A stretch of DNA of 64,000 nucleotides from JBEVJC01 sp040510375 (GCA_040510375.1 JBEVJC010000020.1:1-64000); one strand, 5' to 3'. Counted from the stretch's first letter, positions 1 through 9,169 are shown. Made by a program: numbers and translations. Notes: generated from the letters alone by a model not told the origin.

Positions 1-1133
1 CGGACGGCAATGCGACCACGGCCCCGGCCATCACGGACCCATCTCCGGTTAAACCAAGGCCACCTGCAGGAAAAAAATATTACCAGGGTAAGGTACTGAC
101 CAATATTATCCTGAATGATGTCGGGTCCGACAAACAAACCTATCATCTTGAAATTGGTGTGGATGAAGAAGTTGTTTATGAATGCGGCGATACGATTGGT
201 ATCATACCAAAAAACCGGCTCGATGTGGTGGACCGGATCCTGGAACTCAGTGCTGTACCGGGTTCAGAAGAACTGAGTACATCAAAGGTTACAGCTCCCC
301 TGCGGGAATTACTTACGTTTAATTTAAACATCTGTTACCTCGTGGGTAACACAATAAAAAAATATGCAGCCATCACGGGTCACGCTATACCTGATGTGAG
401 GATGGACCTGGTTGACCTGTTACGGATATATCCGGTGGCAGGTGCCGATCAGTTCAGGGAAGTAATAAAAATACTGTTACCCATTTCACCACGTCTGTAC
501 ACAGTTGCATCATCTCCCTCGCGTCATGGTAATAATGAAGTCCATATTACAGTAGCACGTGATCGATTTCTTTCACAGGATGAACAACGATATGGTCTTT
601 GCAGTGAGTTCCTGGGCGACCAGCCCGTTGGTTCCAGACTGACCTTTTATGTTCACCGCGAAAAGAATTTCAAAATGCCTGAGGCAACGAAGGATATGAT
701 CATGATCGGTCCCGGCACAGGTATTGCACCCTTTCGTTCTTTCCTCGCTGAACGTGATGCTACGGGAGCTACGGGTCGTAACTGGTTGTTTTTTGGTGAA
801 CGGCATTTCCTTACCGATTTCCTTTACCAGACCGAGATCCAGGCCTTTGTTGAAACCGGGGTGCTGACCAATATCAACCTGGCTTTTTCGCGCGACCAGA
901 AAAATAAAGTGTATGTGCAGGACAGGATGCTGGCCAATGCCGCCGGATTGTTTGAATGGATGGAAGGAGGGGCCCATGTTTATATCAGCGGTACCAAGGC
1001 CCCGATGGGCAAGGATGTGGAAGCCTCCCTGCTCCGGATCATCGCACAGGAGGGCCACCTGAGCGAGGAGGAAGCTGTTGTTTACCTGGAAACAATGGAG
1101 AAAGAAAACAGATACCAGAAGGATGTTTATTAG
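1..1133 (+). CDS. cysJ: Sulfite reductase [NADPH] flavoprotein, CysJ-like (5' end cut by window)
   Basis: The reading frame is open from the first bases of the window, so this is the C-terminal part of a longer protein. The visible part holds the FAD-binding domain (RLYTVASS motif) and the NADPH-binding domain (GPGTGIAPFRSF; an SRDQ..K.YVQ stretch typical of NADPH enzymes) and ends in RYQKDVY like CysJ. It would pass electrons from NADPH through FAD and FMN to the CysI hemoprotein encoded 24 bp downstream. The flavodoxin domain is presumably upstream of the window. Oddity: the usual CGD/CGA motif near the C terminus reads SGT, so the conserved Cys is Ser. Reductase identity is firm; the substrate is inferred from the next gene. 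Confidence 0.9.
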   Translation, partial: DGNATTAPAITDPSPVKPRPPAGKKYYQGKVLTNIILNDVGSDKQTYHLEIGVDEEVVYECGDTIGIIPKNRLDVVDRILELSAVPGSEELSTSKVTAPLRELLTFNLNICYLVGNTIKKYAAITGHAIPDVRMDLVDLLRIYPVAGADQFREVIKILLPISPRLYTVASSPSRHGNNEVHITVARDRFLSQDEQRYGLCSEFLGDQPVGSRLTFYVHREKNFKMPEATKDMIMIGPGTGIAPFRSFLAERDATGATGRNWLFFGERHFLTDFLYQTEIQAFVETGVLTNINLAFSRDQKNKVYVQDRMLANAAGLFEWMEGGAHVYISGTKAPMGKDVEASLLRIIAQEGHLSEEEAVVYLETMEKENRYQKDVY

Positions 1134-1157
1134 GACCAGACAAAACCAGCAATTCAA

Positions 1158-2822
1158 ATGAGCGTTAAAAAAAATCTTTCACCGGTAGAACGGATCAAAA
1201 CAGCCAGTGACGGGCTACGCGGTACGCTGGCTGCAAGTCTTCAAAACGGACTTACCGGCGCATTGTATGAAGCTGACCAGTCGCTCATAAAATTCCACGG
1301 CCTCTATCAGCAGGATGATCGTGACCGGCGTGCAGAACGTAGTGCTAAAAAACTGGAATGGCTTTTTTCCTATATGATCCGGTTGCGGCTTCCCGGTGGT
1401 TTGCTGACACCGCAACAGTGGATTGGTCTTCATCATATCGCCGGTGAACATTCCACCGGTGTTATCAAGATTACCACCCGGCAAACGGTACAGTTGCATG
1501 GTATCCTGAAATCATCTATCAAACCTACCATTCATTCATTCGATACACTTCACCTGGATTCCATTGCTGCCTGCGGTGATGTAAACCGGAATGTGACCTG
1601 CTCGTCACATCCGAAACAATCAGCTATTCACGACCAGGTATTCCGGTATGCCGACCTGATCAGTGAAATGGCTTTACCAAAAACCAATGCGTATTACGAG
1701 ATCTGGCTCGACCAGGAAAAAATAGCGGATAAAAAACAGGAGGATGATCCCCTGTACCAGGATCGTTACCTGCCGCGTAAATTCAAAATCGCACTCGCCA
1801 TACCTCCCAATAATGATGTGGATGTTTTTTCGAATGATATCGGATTGATAGCGATCATCGAAAACAATGAACTAAAAGGGTTTAATATAGCGGCGGGCGG
1901 AGGTCTGAGTTCAACGCATGGTAACGCCGCTACCTACCCAAGAACGGCCAGTATACTGGGTTTCGTTGCAACGGAAGAAAAAGTGCTTAAAGCGGTATAT
2001 GAGATAATAACCATCCAGCGTGATTTCGGAAACCGGTCCGACCGTAAGTTAGCCCGGCTGAAATATACAATTGATGCCATGGGTGTGGAAGGTTTGAAAA
2101 ATGAACTGGAACAACGCTGCGGCTTCCGTCTGGAGCCCGCACGCGAATATGTATTTACTGAAAGGAAGGATTATTATGGGTGGGAGCAGGATCACAAAGG
2201 CAATTGGCATTATACACTGTTTGTTGAAAATGGCAGAATCGTAGATGAAGCCGTTCCATTGAAAACAGGTCTCCTGGCGATTGCAGCAACGGGTAAATCA
2301 ACCTTTCGGTTCACCACCAACCAGAACGTGATTGTCAGTGATGTTAAACAGGGCGACTTTGAACTCATCAATTCGATCCTGGAAGAATACCAGTTGCTGG
2401 CCCATACAGATAATGCCGGCGCCATGCGCAGGAATGCAATGGCCTGTGTTGCATTCAATACCTGCCCGCTTGCACTGGCAGAAGCACAACGTTACCTGCC
2501 AACACTGATCGATAAAATTGAACCGCTGCTGGTCAAACATAATATTTCAGAAGAAGAGATCACGGTGAGGATGACTGGTTGCCCCAATGGCTGCGGACGT
2601 TCCCCGTTGGCAGAGATTGGTTTTGTTGGAACGGGATATGGAGAATATAATCTGCATATCGGTGGCGACAGGCTTGGTGAAAGATTAAATACAAAATACC
2701 GGGATAGTCTTGATGAATCCGCTATTTTGCTGGAACTGGATAGTCTCTTTGGCGAATACAGTTCGAAGAAACAATTGAATGAAACATTCGGTGATTTTGT
2801 AATGAGGGAAAAACTGGTATAA
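1158..2822 (+). CDS. cysI: Sulfite reductase hemoprotein beta subunit (siroheme/4Fe-4S)
   Basis: A 554-residue nitrite/sulfite reductase. It shows the duplicated ferredoxin-like half-domains, a TTRQTVQLHG substrate/siroheme motif in the first half, and the 4Fe-4S/siroheme cysteines as NTCPLA followed by TGCPNGCGR near residues 435-480. It reduces sulfite to sulfide with six electrons. It sits directly after the CysJ-like flavoprotein and 2 bp before a siroheme-making fusion gene, so this is assimilatory sulfite reductase rather than nitrite reductase. Length fits CysI (about 570 residues). The ATG lies 24 bp after the upstream stop. Cytoplasmic; presumably one operon with its neighbours. Confidence 0.93.
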   Translation: MSVKKNLSPVERIKTASDGLRGTLAASLQNGLTGALYEADQSLIKFHGLYQQDDRDRRAERSAKKLEWLFSYMIRLRLPGGLLTPQQWIGLHHIAGEHSTGVIKITTRQTVQLHGILKSSIKPTIHSFDTLHLDSIAACGDVNRNVTCSSHPKQSAIHDQVFRYADLISEMALPKTNAYYEIWLDQEKIADKKQEDDPLYQDRYLPRKFKIALAIPPNNDVDVFSNDIGLIAIIENNELKGFNIAAGGGLSSTHGNAATYPRTASILGFVATEEKVLKAVYEIITIQRDFGNRSDRKLARLKYTIDAMGVEGLKNELEQRCGFRLEPAREYVFTERKDYYGWEQDHKGNWHYTLFVENGRIVDEAVPLKTGLLAIAATGKSTFRFTTNQNVIVSDVKQGDFELINSILEEYQLLAHTDNAGAMRRNAMACVAFNTCPLALAEAQRYLPTLIDKIEPLLVKHNISEEEITVRMTGCPNGCGRSPLAEIGFVGTGYGEYNLHIGGDRLGERLNTKYRDSLDESAILLELDSLFGEYSSKKQLNETFGDFVMREKLV

Positions 2823-2824
2823 CG

Positions 2825-4342
2825 ATGGATGCATCAACAGATCTTAAGTTGTCAGGGACAGTAACCGGTGCGCCGGAGAAGAACCCCCTGTACCCGGTGT
2901 TCCTGAAACTGGACCAGCTGGATACCCTACTGGTAGGGGCGGGCAATGTGGGATTGGAGAAACTTCTGTCCCTGCTGGCCAACTCTCCAAACGCAAGGAT
3001 CCAGATTGTGGCGCCCGTGGTCAGGGAAGAGATCAGGTTGCTGGTGGAAAAACATACAGGTTGCCGGATACTGCAGAGAAAATTTGAGCCCGATGACCTG
3101 GTTGGTAAAGACATTGCAATCCTTGCAACGGATGACCCGCAGTTACATCAGCAAATCCGGTTGATGGCTGATCAGGCCGGTGTATTATTAAATGTGGCAG
3201 ATACGCCCGCACTTTGCGATTTCTATCTGGGAAGTATAGTACAGAAGGGAAGCCTTAAGCTGGCGATCTCCACCAATGGAAAATCACCAACGGCTGCAAA
3301 GAGGATCAAGGAAGTGTTGAACCAGGCACTCCCCGGGGAACTTGATGAGGTTATCGAAAACCTGCAGCAGGTACGCAACCGCCTCAACGGGAATTTTGAA
3401 TCAAAGGTCAGGCGGCTCAATAATATTACAAGGGTACTGGTAGAAGATAACAATGCAGCAGTTGAACGTAAGTGGAAACGGATCGCAACTTACCTGGTTG
3501 TTGGTTTTGCTGTGATGTTGATTAGTCATTTTATTTTATCCTATGTTCCGTTCAGGGAACTTGGTGAAAGTAGCCTGACACTGATTCGCAGTTTTGACAA
3601 AAGTTTTCCATGGATGATACTGGCCGGGTTCCTTGCACAAATGGTGGATGGCGCTACCAGTATGGGTTATGGTGTAACCAGTTCCATGATACTGATGTCT
3701 GCCAATATTCCGCCTGCTGCTATCAGCGGAAGTATACATACAGCTGAAATGTTTGCCAGTGGTGCATCGGGTTACAGTCATTACCGTTTTGGCAACGTAA
3801 ATAAAAAACTATTCAAGTTACTGCTGATCCCGGGGGTAATCGGAGCCATAATAGGAGCCTACCTGCTGGTCAGGTTCGGCGAAACCCATATCCGTTATAT
3901 CCGTCCCATTATGGCCGCTTATACATTTATCCTGGGGATCAAGATTTTTATAAACGCGTTCCGTTCCGTTACACCAAGGAAAAAATTCAGGCGTTACGGA
4001 TGGCTTGCCGGTGCAGGTGGATTCCTGGACAGCTTCGGTGGCGGGGGATGGGGACCCATTGTAACTTCCACCCTGATAACAAAGGGGCGTACACCACGGT
4101 ATGTGGTCGGGTCGGTGAGCCTGACAGAATTCTTTGTCACACTTGCCAGTGCCCTTACCTTTTTTACACTGATAGGCCTCCAGCATTGGCAGGTGATTCT
4201 CGGGCTGATTATCGGTGGACTTATTGCCGCACCTATTGCTGCACGGCTTAACGGCAAGTTGCCCAGGAAAACATCGTTTATAATGTTGGGAATTATAGTA
4301 GTGGTCTGGAGCCTGATCATTCTCGTCAAGGCGGTCTCCTGA
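2825..4342 (+). CDS. Fusion: precorrin-2 dehydrogenase/ferrochelatase (Met8/CysG-N) + TSUP (TauE/SafE) sulfite exporter
   Basis: A 505-residue two-domain protein. Residues about 15-205 match the siroheme synthase N-terminal family (Met8p): a Rossmann GAGNVGLEK, an NVADTPALCDF segment and STNGKSP, then the helical tail. Such proteins oxidise precorrin-2 with NAD and insert iron to give siroheme. From about residue 215 to the end is a multi-spanning membrane domain of the TSUP family (TauE/SafE), including MVDGATSMGYGV and a second half GGFLDSFGGGGWGP. TSUP proteins move sulfite, sulfonates or related anions. The gene starts 2 bp after cysI. Cofactor maker for CysI plus a sulfite-handling transporter in one chain is a striking arrangement. 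No frameshift joins the parts; the frame is continuous. Confidence 0.88.
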   Translation: MDASTDLKLSGTVTGAPEKNPLYPVFLKLDQLDTLLVGAGNVGLEKLLSLLANSPNARIQIVAPVVREEIRLLVEKHTGCRILQRKFEPDDLVGKDIAILATDDPQLHQQIRLMADQAGVLLNVADTPALCDFYLGSIVQKGSLKLAISTNGKSPTAAKRIKEVLNQALPGELDEVIENLQQVRNRLNGNFESKVRRLNNITRVLVEDNNAAVERKWKRIATYLVVGFAVMLISHFILSYVPFRELGESSLTLIRSFDKSFPWMILAGFLAQMVDGATSMGYGVTSSMILMSANIPPAAISGSIHTAEMFASGASGYSHYRFGNVNKKLFKLLLIPGVIGAIIGAYLLVRFGETHIRYIRPIMAAYTFILGIKIFINAFRSVTPRKKFRRYGWLAGAGGFLDSFGGGGWGPIVTSTLITKGRTPRYVVGSVSLTEFFVTLASALTFFTLIGLQHWQVILGLIIGGLIAAPIAARLNGKLPRKTSFIMLGIIVVVWSLIILVKAVS

Positions 4343-4354
4343 TTTTGGCTTGTT

Positions 4355-5362
4355 TTATTGCGGAGGATTTTCGTTTTTTTCAATCCCTTTCTTCATCTCC
4401 TCAATCAGCTGCTGTTCAGTTGGAAGGTATAACCTGTATTCGCTTGCAAATATGGTCTTGTTATTTTCTGGCAGCGAAATTTTTACTACCGCATTATTTT
4501 TCTCCGTGCACAATAGTATACCGATAGTTGGATTTTCGAACTCTTTCTTTTCATACAGATCATAGTAATTCACATACATCTGTAGTTGTCCAACGTCCTG
4601 ATGCGTAAATCTGGTGGTCTTTATTTCAATGATCACAAAACAATGTAAAAGACGATTGTAAAAAACAAGGTCGATAAAGAACTCGTCGCCCTCGATATGT
4701 AATCGTTTTTGTCGGGCTACAAAGGCAAAACCATTACCTAACTCCAGCAGAAAGTCATGTAAATGGGTAATGATTGCCTGTTCCAGGTCCTTCTCATAAT
4801 AAGATGCTTCCCTGTTCAACCCCAAAAATTCCAGGTACATCGGGTCTTTGATGATTTCCCTTGCATCCGAAGGTTGTTGCTCGTTTCTTGCAACAGACAA
4901 GACACTTAGTTTGTCATTACTAACCAGCAAACGTTCCCATAGGTTGCTATAAATTTGCCGTTCCAACTGACGAACTGTCCAGTTGTTTTTGACTGTTTCT
5001 GCAATATAAAATTCCCTTTTTTGTTGACTGTCAATTCTTAACAGTAATTTATATTGGCTCCAGCTCAATTGCGAATACACTGTATTCGCATGCTGAAATG
5101 TCCGATAGAATTGCCGAAAAAGTTCAATTTGCCGCCTGGAGAAGCCACTGCCATATTCTGGTTCCAGCTGCTCCGCCAGGAACCTGGTGAGATAACTTCC
5201 ATAATCCGCCCGGTCTTTTCCCTGCTGCTCCTCTTCAAAAATACATTGGCCGATTTGCCAGTACATCATAGTTCGTTCATGATCTACGAGGCGAATGGCT
5301 TTTTCTTTAGCGGTAAAGATTATCGCCTTAATTTCTGTTATGAGGGAATGATTTACAACCAT
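4355..5362 (-). CDS. DUF1016 (YhcG-like) PDDEXK nuclease-domain protein
   Basis: About 335 residues from ATG at 5362; a TTG at 5380 would add six residues. The N-terminal half (DUF1016_N) has the YWQIGQCI, FSRRQIELFRQFY and LSWSQYKLLLRI stretches. The C-terminal half carries a PDDEXK-type core, with acidic FFIDLVFYNR followed by IEIKTT, then DVGQLQMYVNYYD. Members are often found near restriction-modification or in variable islands, and some have been linked to DNA processing. Here it stands alone, convergent to the sulfite operon (12 bp gap), with no methylase beside it. Function in this host is unknown; nuclease activity is inferred from the motif. Confidence 0.87.
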   Translation of the reverse strand: MVVNHSLITEIKAIIFTAKEKAIRLVDHERTMMYWQIGQCIFEEEQQGKDRADYGSYLTRFLAEQLEPEYGSGFSRRQIELFRQFYRTFQHANTVYSQLSWSQYKLLLRIDSQQKREFYIAETVKNNWTVRQLERQIYSNLWERLLVSNDKLSVLSVARNEQQPSDAREIIKDPMYLEFLGLNREASYYEKDLEQAIITHLHDFLLELGNGFAFVARQKRLHIEGDEFFIDLVFYNRLLHCFVIIEIKTTRFTHQDVGQLQMYVNYYDLYEKKEFENPTIGILLCTEKNNAVVKISLPENNKTIFASEYRLYLPTEQQLIEEMKKGIEKNENPPQ

Positions 5363-5582
5363 CTTTTTTATGCATGACAACCGGGAAGATCATGGAATTT
5401 ATTTTCCGGACAATGTGATTTTCACCGTTTCAGAATGGAGGAATAGTCGGGATTGACGGGGTTTTCACCAAAGCTGTCAATTGCGGAAGCGAAGACAACC
5501 CCTTCCCGCCAGGCTTGCCTTCATCAATCGCTTCATTCACTTAACTTTGCTCTCTCATTTTAATAAACAGATAATCCAGATT

Positions 5583-6761
5583 ATGTCGCAGCATCCAGAA
5601 ACCAGGGCAATCCGTATTCAGACCGGGCAAACCAATCAGAAGGAACATTCCACCCCCCTGTTCCTGACAAGCAGTTTCACGTATGATTCTGCGGCTGATA
5701 TGGCGGCGGCTTTTGCGGATGATTCACTGGATGTAAATATTTACTCCCGTTTTTCGAACCCGACAGTCGACGAGTTTATTGAAAAGATTGTATCGTTGGA
5801 AGGAGCTGAGGATGGGATCGCAACCGGTACGGGGATGGCCGCTGTTTTCGCCACATTTATGACATTCCTTAGTAAGGGTGACCATATCATTTCTGCATCA
5901 GCAGTGTTTGGATCCACCCACACTATACTTACCAAATACCTTCCCAAATGGGGAATTGAATATTCTTATTTTGATATGAGCCAGCCAAACACTGTAGAGG
6001 CGCTGGTTCGGCCGGAGACGAAAATGTTGTATGTGGAAACGCCTTCCAACCCCGGACTTGATATCATCGATCTTGCCTGGTTGTCGGACTTCTGCAAAAA
6101 ACACCAGATCATGCTGGTGGTTGATAATTGTTTTGCCACGCCCGCGGTGCAACAGCCGATCAGGTTCGGTGCCGATCTGGTACTTCATTCTGCCACAAAA
6201 TTTATTGATGGACAGGGTCGCGTACTTGGTGGAGTTGTAGTTGGTCGTAAGGAACTGATTGATCCGTTATACCTGTTTGTCCGGAATACCGGTCCGTCAA
6301 TGAGTCCATTCAACGCGTGGGTACTAACCAAGAGCCTGGAGACACTTTATATCAGGATGGATAAACATGCGGACAATGCATTGAAACTTGCAAGCGCAAT
6401 TAAGGACCATCCCAATGTTGAATGGGTAAAGTATCCGTTCCTGGAAGGTCACCCGCAATTTGAAATCGCCAAAAAACAAATGAGTAATGGCGGGGGCATT
6501 GTGAGTTTTGAAATCAGGGGTGGTATCGCAGCCGGGCAGAAATTCCTGGACGCACTCCGGATGTTATCGATGACCAATAACCTGGGCGATAGCCGGAGTA
6601 TTGCATCACATCCTGCATCTACCACACACTCGAAACTTACCGAAGCAGAACGAAATGCAGTGGGTATCACACCAGGTCTTATCAGGATCTCTGTTGGCCT
6701 GGAACATATAGATGATATACTGGAAGATATCACCCAGGCATTGGAGAAGTCGAAAGTTTAA
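5583..6761 (+). CDS. metZ: O-succinylhomoserine sulfhydrylase (PLP, Cys/Met metabolism)
   Basis: 392 residues from ATG 5583, chosen because MSQHPETRAIRIQTG is the family-like N terminus. The upstream in-frame extension from 5481 looks non-coding. It shows the Cys/Met-metabolism PLP fold: HSTPLFLTSSFTYDSA, YSRFSNPT, the cofactor lysine in HSATKFIDGQGR, and NLGDSRSIASHPAS. It makes homocysteine from an O-acylhomoserine and sulfide, and so would consume the sulfide from the operon at 1-4.3 kb. MetZ is preferred over cystathionine gamma-synthase from overall resemblance; the exact acyl donor cannot be read from sequence. The 220 bp upstream show no recognisable SAM riboswitch. Confidence 0.87.
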   Translation: MSQHPETRAIRIQTGQTNQKEHSTPLFLTSSFTYDSAADMAAAFADDSLDVNIYSRFSNPTVDEFIEKIVSLEGAEDGIATGTGMAAVFATFMTFLSKGDHIISASAVFGSTHTILTKYLPKWGIEYSYFDMSQPNTVEALVRPETKMLYVETPSNPGLDIIDLAWLSDFCKKHQIMLVVDNCFATPAVQQPIRFGADLVLHSATKFIDGQGRVLGGVVVGRKELIDPLYLFVRNTGPSMSPFNAWVLTKSLETLYIRMDKHADNALKLASAIKDHPNVEWVKYPFLEGHPQFEIAKKQMSNGGGIVSFEIRGGIAAGQKFLDALRMLSMTNNLGDSRSIASHPASTTHSKLTEAERNAVGITPGLIRISVGLEHIDDILEDITQALEKSKV

Positions 6762-6865
6762 GATCGTTAAATCACGAAATGAGAATTCAATAGGTTGCCC
6801 ATGTAATCATCGGTGCCGTTGTTGGAGTTGAAGTATTCAGTACCCTGCAGTGATCTGCAACTAAC

Positions 6866-7600
6866 TTATTTCTTCTTCCGTTTCTCCAGCTGCTGAAGCG
6901 TAGCCCGCAGATCCTTTGGCAGCGGGGCCTCCAGCTCAAGCGGTTCGTTGTTGAGTCCGGTGAGTGTTAACTGGCTTGCATGCAGTGCAAGCCGGTTGAG
7001 GATGGGTCGTTCTTCCAGGACATCCCTTGATAATTTGAATTTGCTTTTAAGGGATGAAAGTAAAACCGGTTTTCCATCTCCATACAACACATCACATACA
7101 ATCGGATGACCGGCATTCTTCATATGGATCCTGATCTGGTGGGTGCGCCCCGTATGGATCCGGAACTGCATCCACGAATACACTTTGAAATCATGGACAG
7201 TTTTATAATCAGTCAGTGCTTCCTTTCCCTTTCGGTTGATAACCATCAGTCCTTTTTTGCCGGGATGTTCCATGATTGGTGCATCAATGCTTCCCTCCGG
7301 CGGTGATGGAGAACCAAGTACCAGGCCGTAATAAATCTTTTTGGTATCGCGGTTTTCGAACTGCATGGAGAAATGGCGGTGGGCGACTTCATTCTTCGCA
7401 AAAAGGATCAGGCCACTTGTGTCGCGGTCGAGCCGGTGCACCGTGAAAATGCGTTCATACTTTTCGATGAGTAAATTCTTCAGCGAGATTTCTTTTCCTT
7501 CGCGGTCCGGAATGGACAAAAGACCCGAGGGTTTATTGAGGGCGATATAATCATCCGTCTCATTGATGAGCAGATCGTTGATCCTGGGAAGGGTGTTCAT
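6866..7600 (-). CDS. RluA-family RNA pseudouridine synthase
   Basis: 244 residues. The catalytic Asp lies in VHRLDRDTSGL, followed by the family blocks RHFSMQFENRDTKKIYYGLV and HTGRTHQIRIHMKNAGHPIVCDVLYG. It isomerises specific uridines in rRNA or tRNA. There is no N-terminal S4 domain, so it is a short RluA type; the target base cannot be assigned. It is followed upstream on the same strand, 6 bp away, by an RsuA/RluB-type synthase, so two pseudouridine synthases of different subfamilies are probably co-transcribed. Confidence 0.92.
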   Translation of the reverse strand: MNTLPRINDLLINETDDYIALNKPSGLLSIPDREGKEISLKNLLIEKYERIFTVHRLDRDTSGLILFAKNEVAHRHFSMQFENRDTKKIYYGLVLGSPSPPEGSIDAPIMEHPGKKGLMVINRKGKEALTDYKTVHDFKVYSWMQFRIHTGRTHQIRIHMKNAGHPIVCDVLYGDGKPVLLSSLKSKFKLSRDVLEERPILNRLALHASQLTLTGLNNEPLELEAPLPKDLRATLQQLEKRKKK

Positions 7601-7606
7601 GTTTCC

Positions 7607-8554
7607 TTATTTTCCTTTGCCAAAATGTTTGAGATCGCGCACTTCTTTTTCACTCAGGAAACGGAACTTTCCCCGTTCAATATTTTTCTTGGTCAGACCG
7701 GCAAAGATTACCCGGTCCAGGTTTTTTACATCATAACCCAGCGATTCAAAAATCCGGCGCACAATCCGGTTTTTACCACTGTGGATTTCTACACCGCAAA
7801 TTGATTTGTCTTTAATATCCGGGTGGGCGAGTACATCCACATTTGCAATACCATCTTCCAGTTTTACCCCTTTGAGGATCTGTTCAAAATGATTTTTCTC
7901 CAACGGTTTATTCAATGTTACCGCGTATACTTTTTTGATCTCATTGCTGGGATGGGTAAGTTTCTGCGCCAGTTCACCATCGTTGGTGAGCAGTAACACA
8001 CCTGATGTGTTGCGGTCGAGCCTACCAACCGGATAGACCCGTTCAGTAGTGGCCCGCCCGATCAGGTCAAGAACGGTCTTGCGGTTCTGGGGATCGTCCG
8101 TTGTGGTGATATAATCCTTTGGTTTGTTTATCAGGATATACACAAGGTTTTTTGCCAGGAAAACTTTCTTCCCGTTTACCCTTACATCATCAGTACTGGT
8201 TACTTTATGACCTGGTTCAGTTACCACTACATTGTTGACCTTTACCAGCCCTTTTTTAACAAGCTCGGCGGCTTCCCTGCGTCCGGAAACTCCGGAATGG
8301 GCCACGTACTTGTTAAGTGGCATCTGGTCGGTGGTAATCTTTTTTACATGCAGGATTGGTGCAGGAGGCGGCTCCGTGCTTTTTCCAAAAGCGCCTTTCC
8401 TGGGGGCCAGAGCCCGGGCTTCTGCCTTTTTTTTATCGAAAAATTCCTGCTTTTCTTTTTTGTATTTCCGCTTTTCCTGTTTGAACTGCTCTTTTACGGC
8501 AGCATTACTGGGTTTTTTGGCGAATTTGTCAAACGCGGTCGATTTCTTCTTCAT
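7607..8554 (-). CDS. RsuA/RluB-family pseudouridine synthase with basic N-terminal extension
   Basis: 315 residues from ATG 8554 (MKKKSTAFDKF). Residues 1-70 are Lys/Glu-rich and low-complexity. Then comes an S4 RNA-binding domain (NKYVAHSGVSGRREAAELVKKG) and the catalytic domain with GRLDRNTSGVLLLTNDGEL. It pseudouridylates 23S or 16S rRNA; an RluB-like 23S target is likely but not proven. The basic tail is commonly seen on Bacteroidota members and may bind rRNA. It lies 6 bp upstream of the RluA-type gene. Confidence 0.9.
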   Translation of the reverse strand: MKKKSTAFDKFAKKPSNAAVKEQFKQEKRKYKKEKQEFFDKKKAEARALAPRKGAFGKSTEPPPAPILHVKKITTDQMPLNKYVAHSGVSGRREAAELVKKGLVKVNNVVVTEPGHKVTSTDDVRVNGKKVFLAKNLVYILINKPKDYITTTDDPQNRKTVLDLIGRATTERVYPVGRLDRNTSGVLLLTNDGELAQKLTHPSNEIKKVYAVTLNKPLEKNHFEQILKGVKLEDGIANVDVLAHPDIKDKSICGVEIHSGKNRIVRRIFESLGYDVKNLDRVIFAGLTKKNIERGKFRFLSEKEVRDLKHFGKGK

Positions 8555-8623
8555 GCGGGGTTGCTGTTTTACAACAGTAATTTTTGATGAAGCGCGAAGA
8601 TACAAAAAAGGTCCCGTTGGGAC

Positions 8624-9010
8624 TTATTCGCCCTTGTCCTTTCTTCGTTGTGCCTTTTTAGCTTTGCGGAGTTCCCTCAATTGCTCCTGCTGCTGGGGTG
8701 TCAGGATTTCCTGCAGCTGTTTTTCCTGGCTTTTCCGGTACAACCTGATTTCTTCCAGCCGCTGTGTCCTGTCCAGCTTCGGATCGTTGTTCACCTTGCT
8801 GATCTTATCGTTCATGTCCTGGCGGATAGCGTTCCATTTGGCGGACTGCTCACTGGTCAGCGACAGTTCATTTTCCAGGTCGAGTTCGAAAGGTTTCCTT
8901 GCTTTTTTATCCATCCGCACACTATCAGTCTTGCGCGAGCTGATTTCCTGCGCATCAACCACACCGGTGCCCATGCAAAAAACCAGTGCTGCAATCAGAA
9001 TTCTTTTCAT
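8624..9010 (-). CDS. Small periplasmic Spy/CpxP-like (LTxxQ) protein
   Basis: 128 residues with a clear signal peptide (MKRILIAALVFCMGTGVVDAQ). The mature part is helical and highly charged, with LTSEQSAKW and LTPQQQEQLRELR, the LTxxQ-type repeats of the Spy/CpxP fold. Proteins of this kind act as periplasmic chaperones or stress sensors. Annotation as Spy-like is inference from motif and size. It is the first gene of the leftward cluster with the pseudouridine synthases (69 bp gap) and diverges from rel. Confidence 0.6.
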   Translation of the reverse strand: MKRILIAALVFCMGTGVVDAQEISSRKTDSVRMDKKARKPFELDLENELSLTSEQSAKWNAIRQDMNDKISKVNNDPKLDRTQRLEEIRLYRKSQEKQLQEILTPQQQEQLRELRKAKKAQRRKDKGE

Positions 9011-9155
9011 AGTCGTATATTTTTAAATTAGCCGCCGGTTGGCTGGAATCCGGCCTGATAAAATACATTTCAGCCAGAACCTCAGACCTTATAAAAACGG
9101 ATGGGTTTAACCGTTGTTCCACCAGCCGCCACTTTTTTTCCACTTTACTTTTCAG

Positions 9156-9163
9156 TAAATTCG
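9156..9163 (+). promoter_or_regulatory. Possible -7 element for rel (TAAATTCG)
   Basis: TAAATTCG matches the Bacteroidota TAnnTTTG element at seven of eight positions, and TTTT sits 19 bp upstream. It is 6 bp before the rel ATG, which would give a very short leader. Confidence 0.35.
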
Positions 9164-9169
9164 TAGATA

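Noticed and set aside
573..1157. 194-codon minus-strand frame
   Set aside because: Antisense to cysJ; no motif.
5363..5582. SAM riboswitch upstream of metZ
   Set aside because: No SAM-I or SAM-II core sequence or matching stems could be found by eye.
8232..9026. 264-codon plus-strand frame
   Set aside because: Antisense across the RsuA-type and Spy-like genes; Ser/Phe/Leu-rich shadow composition.
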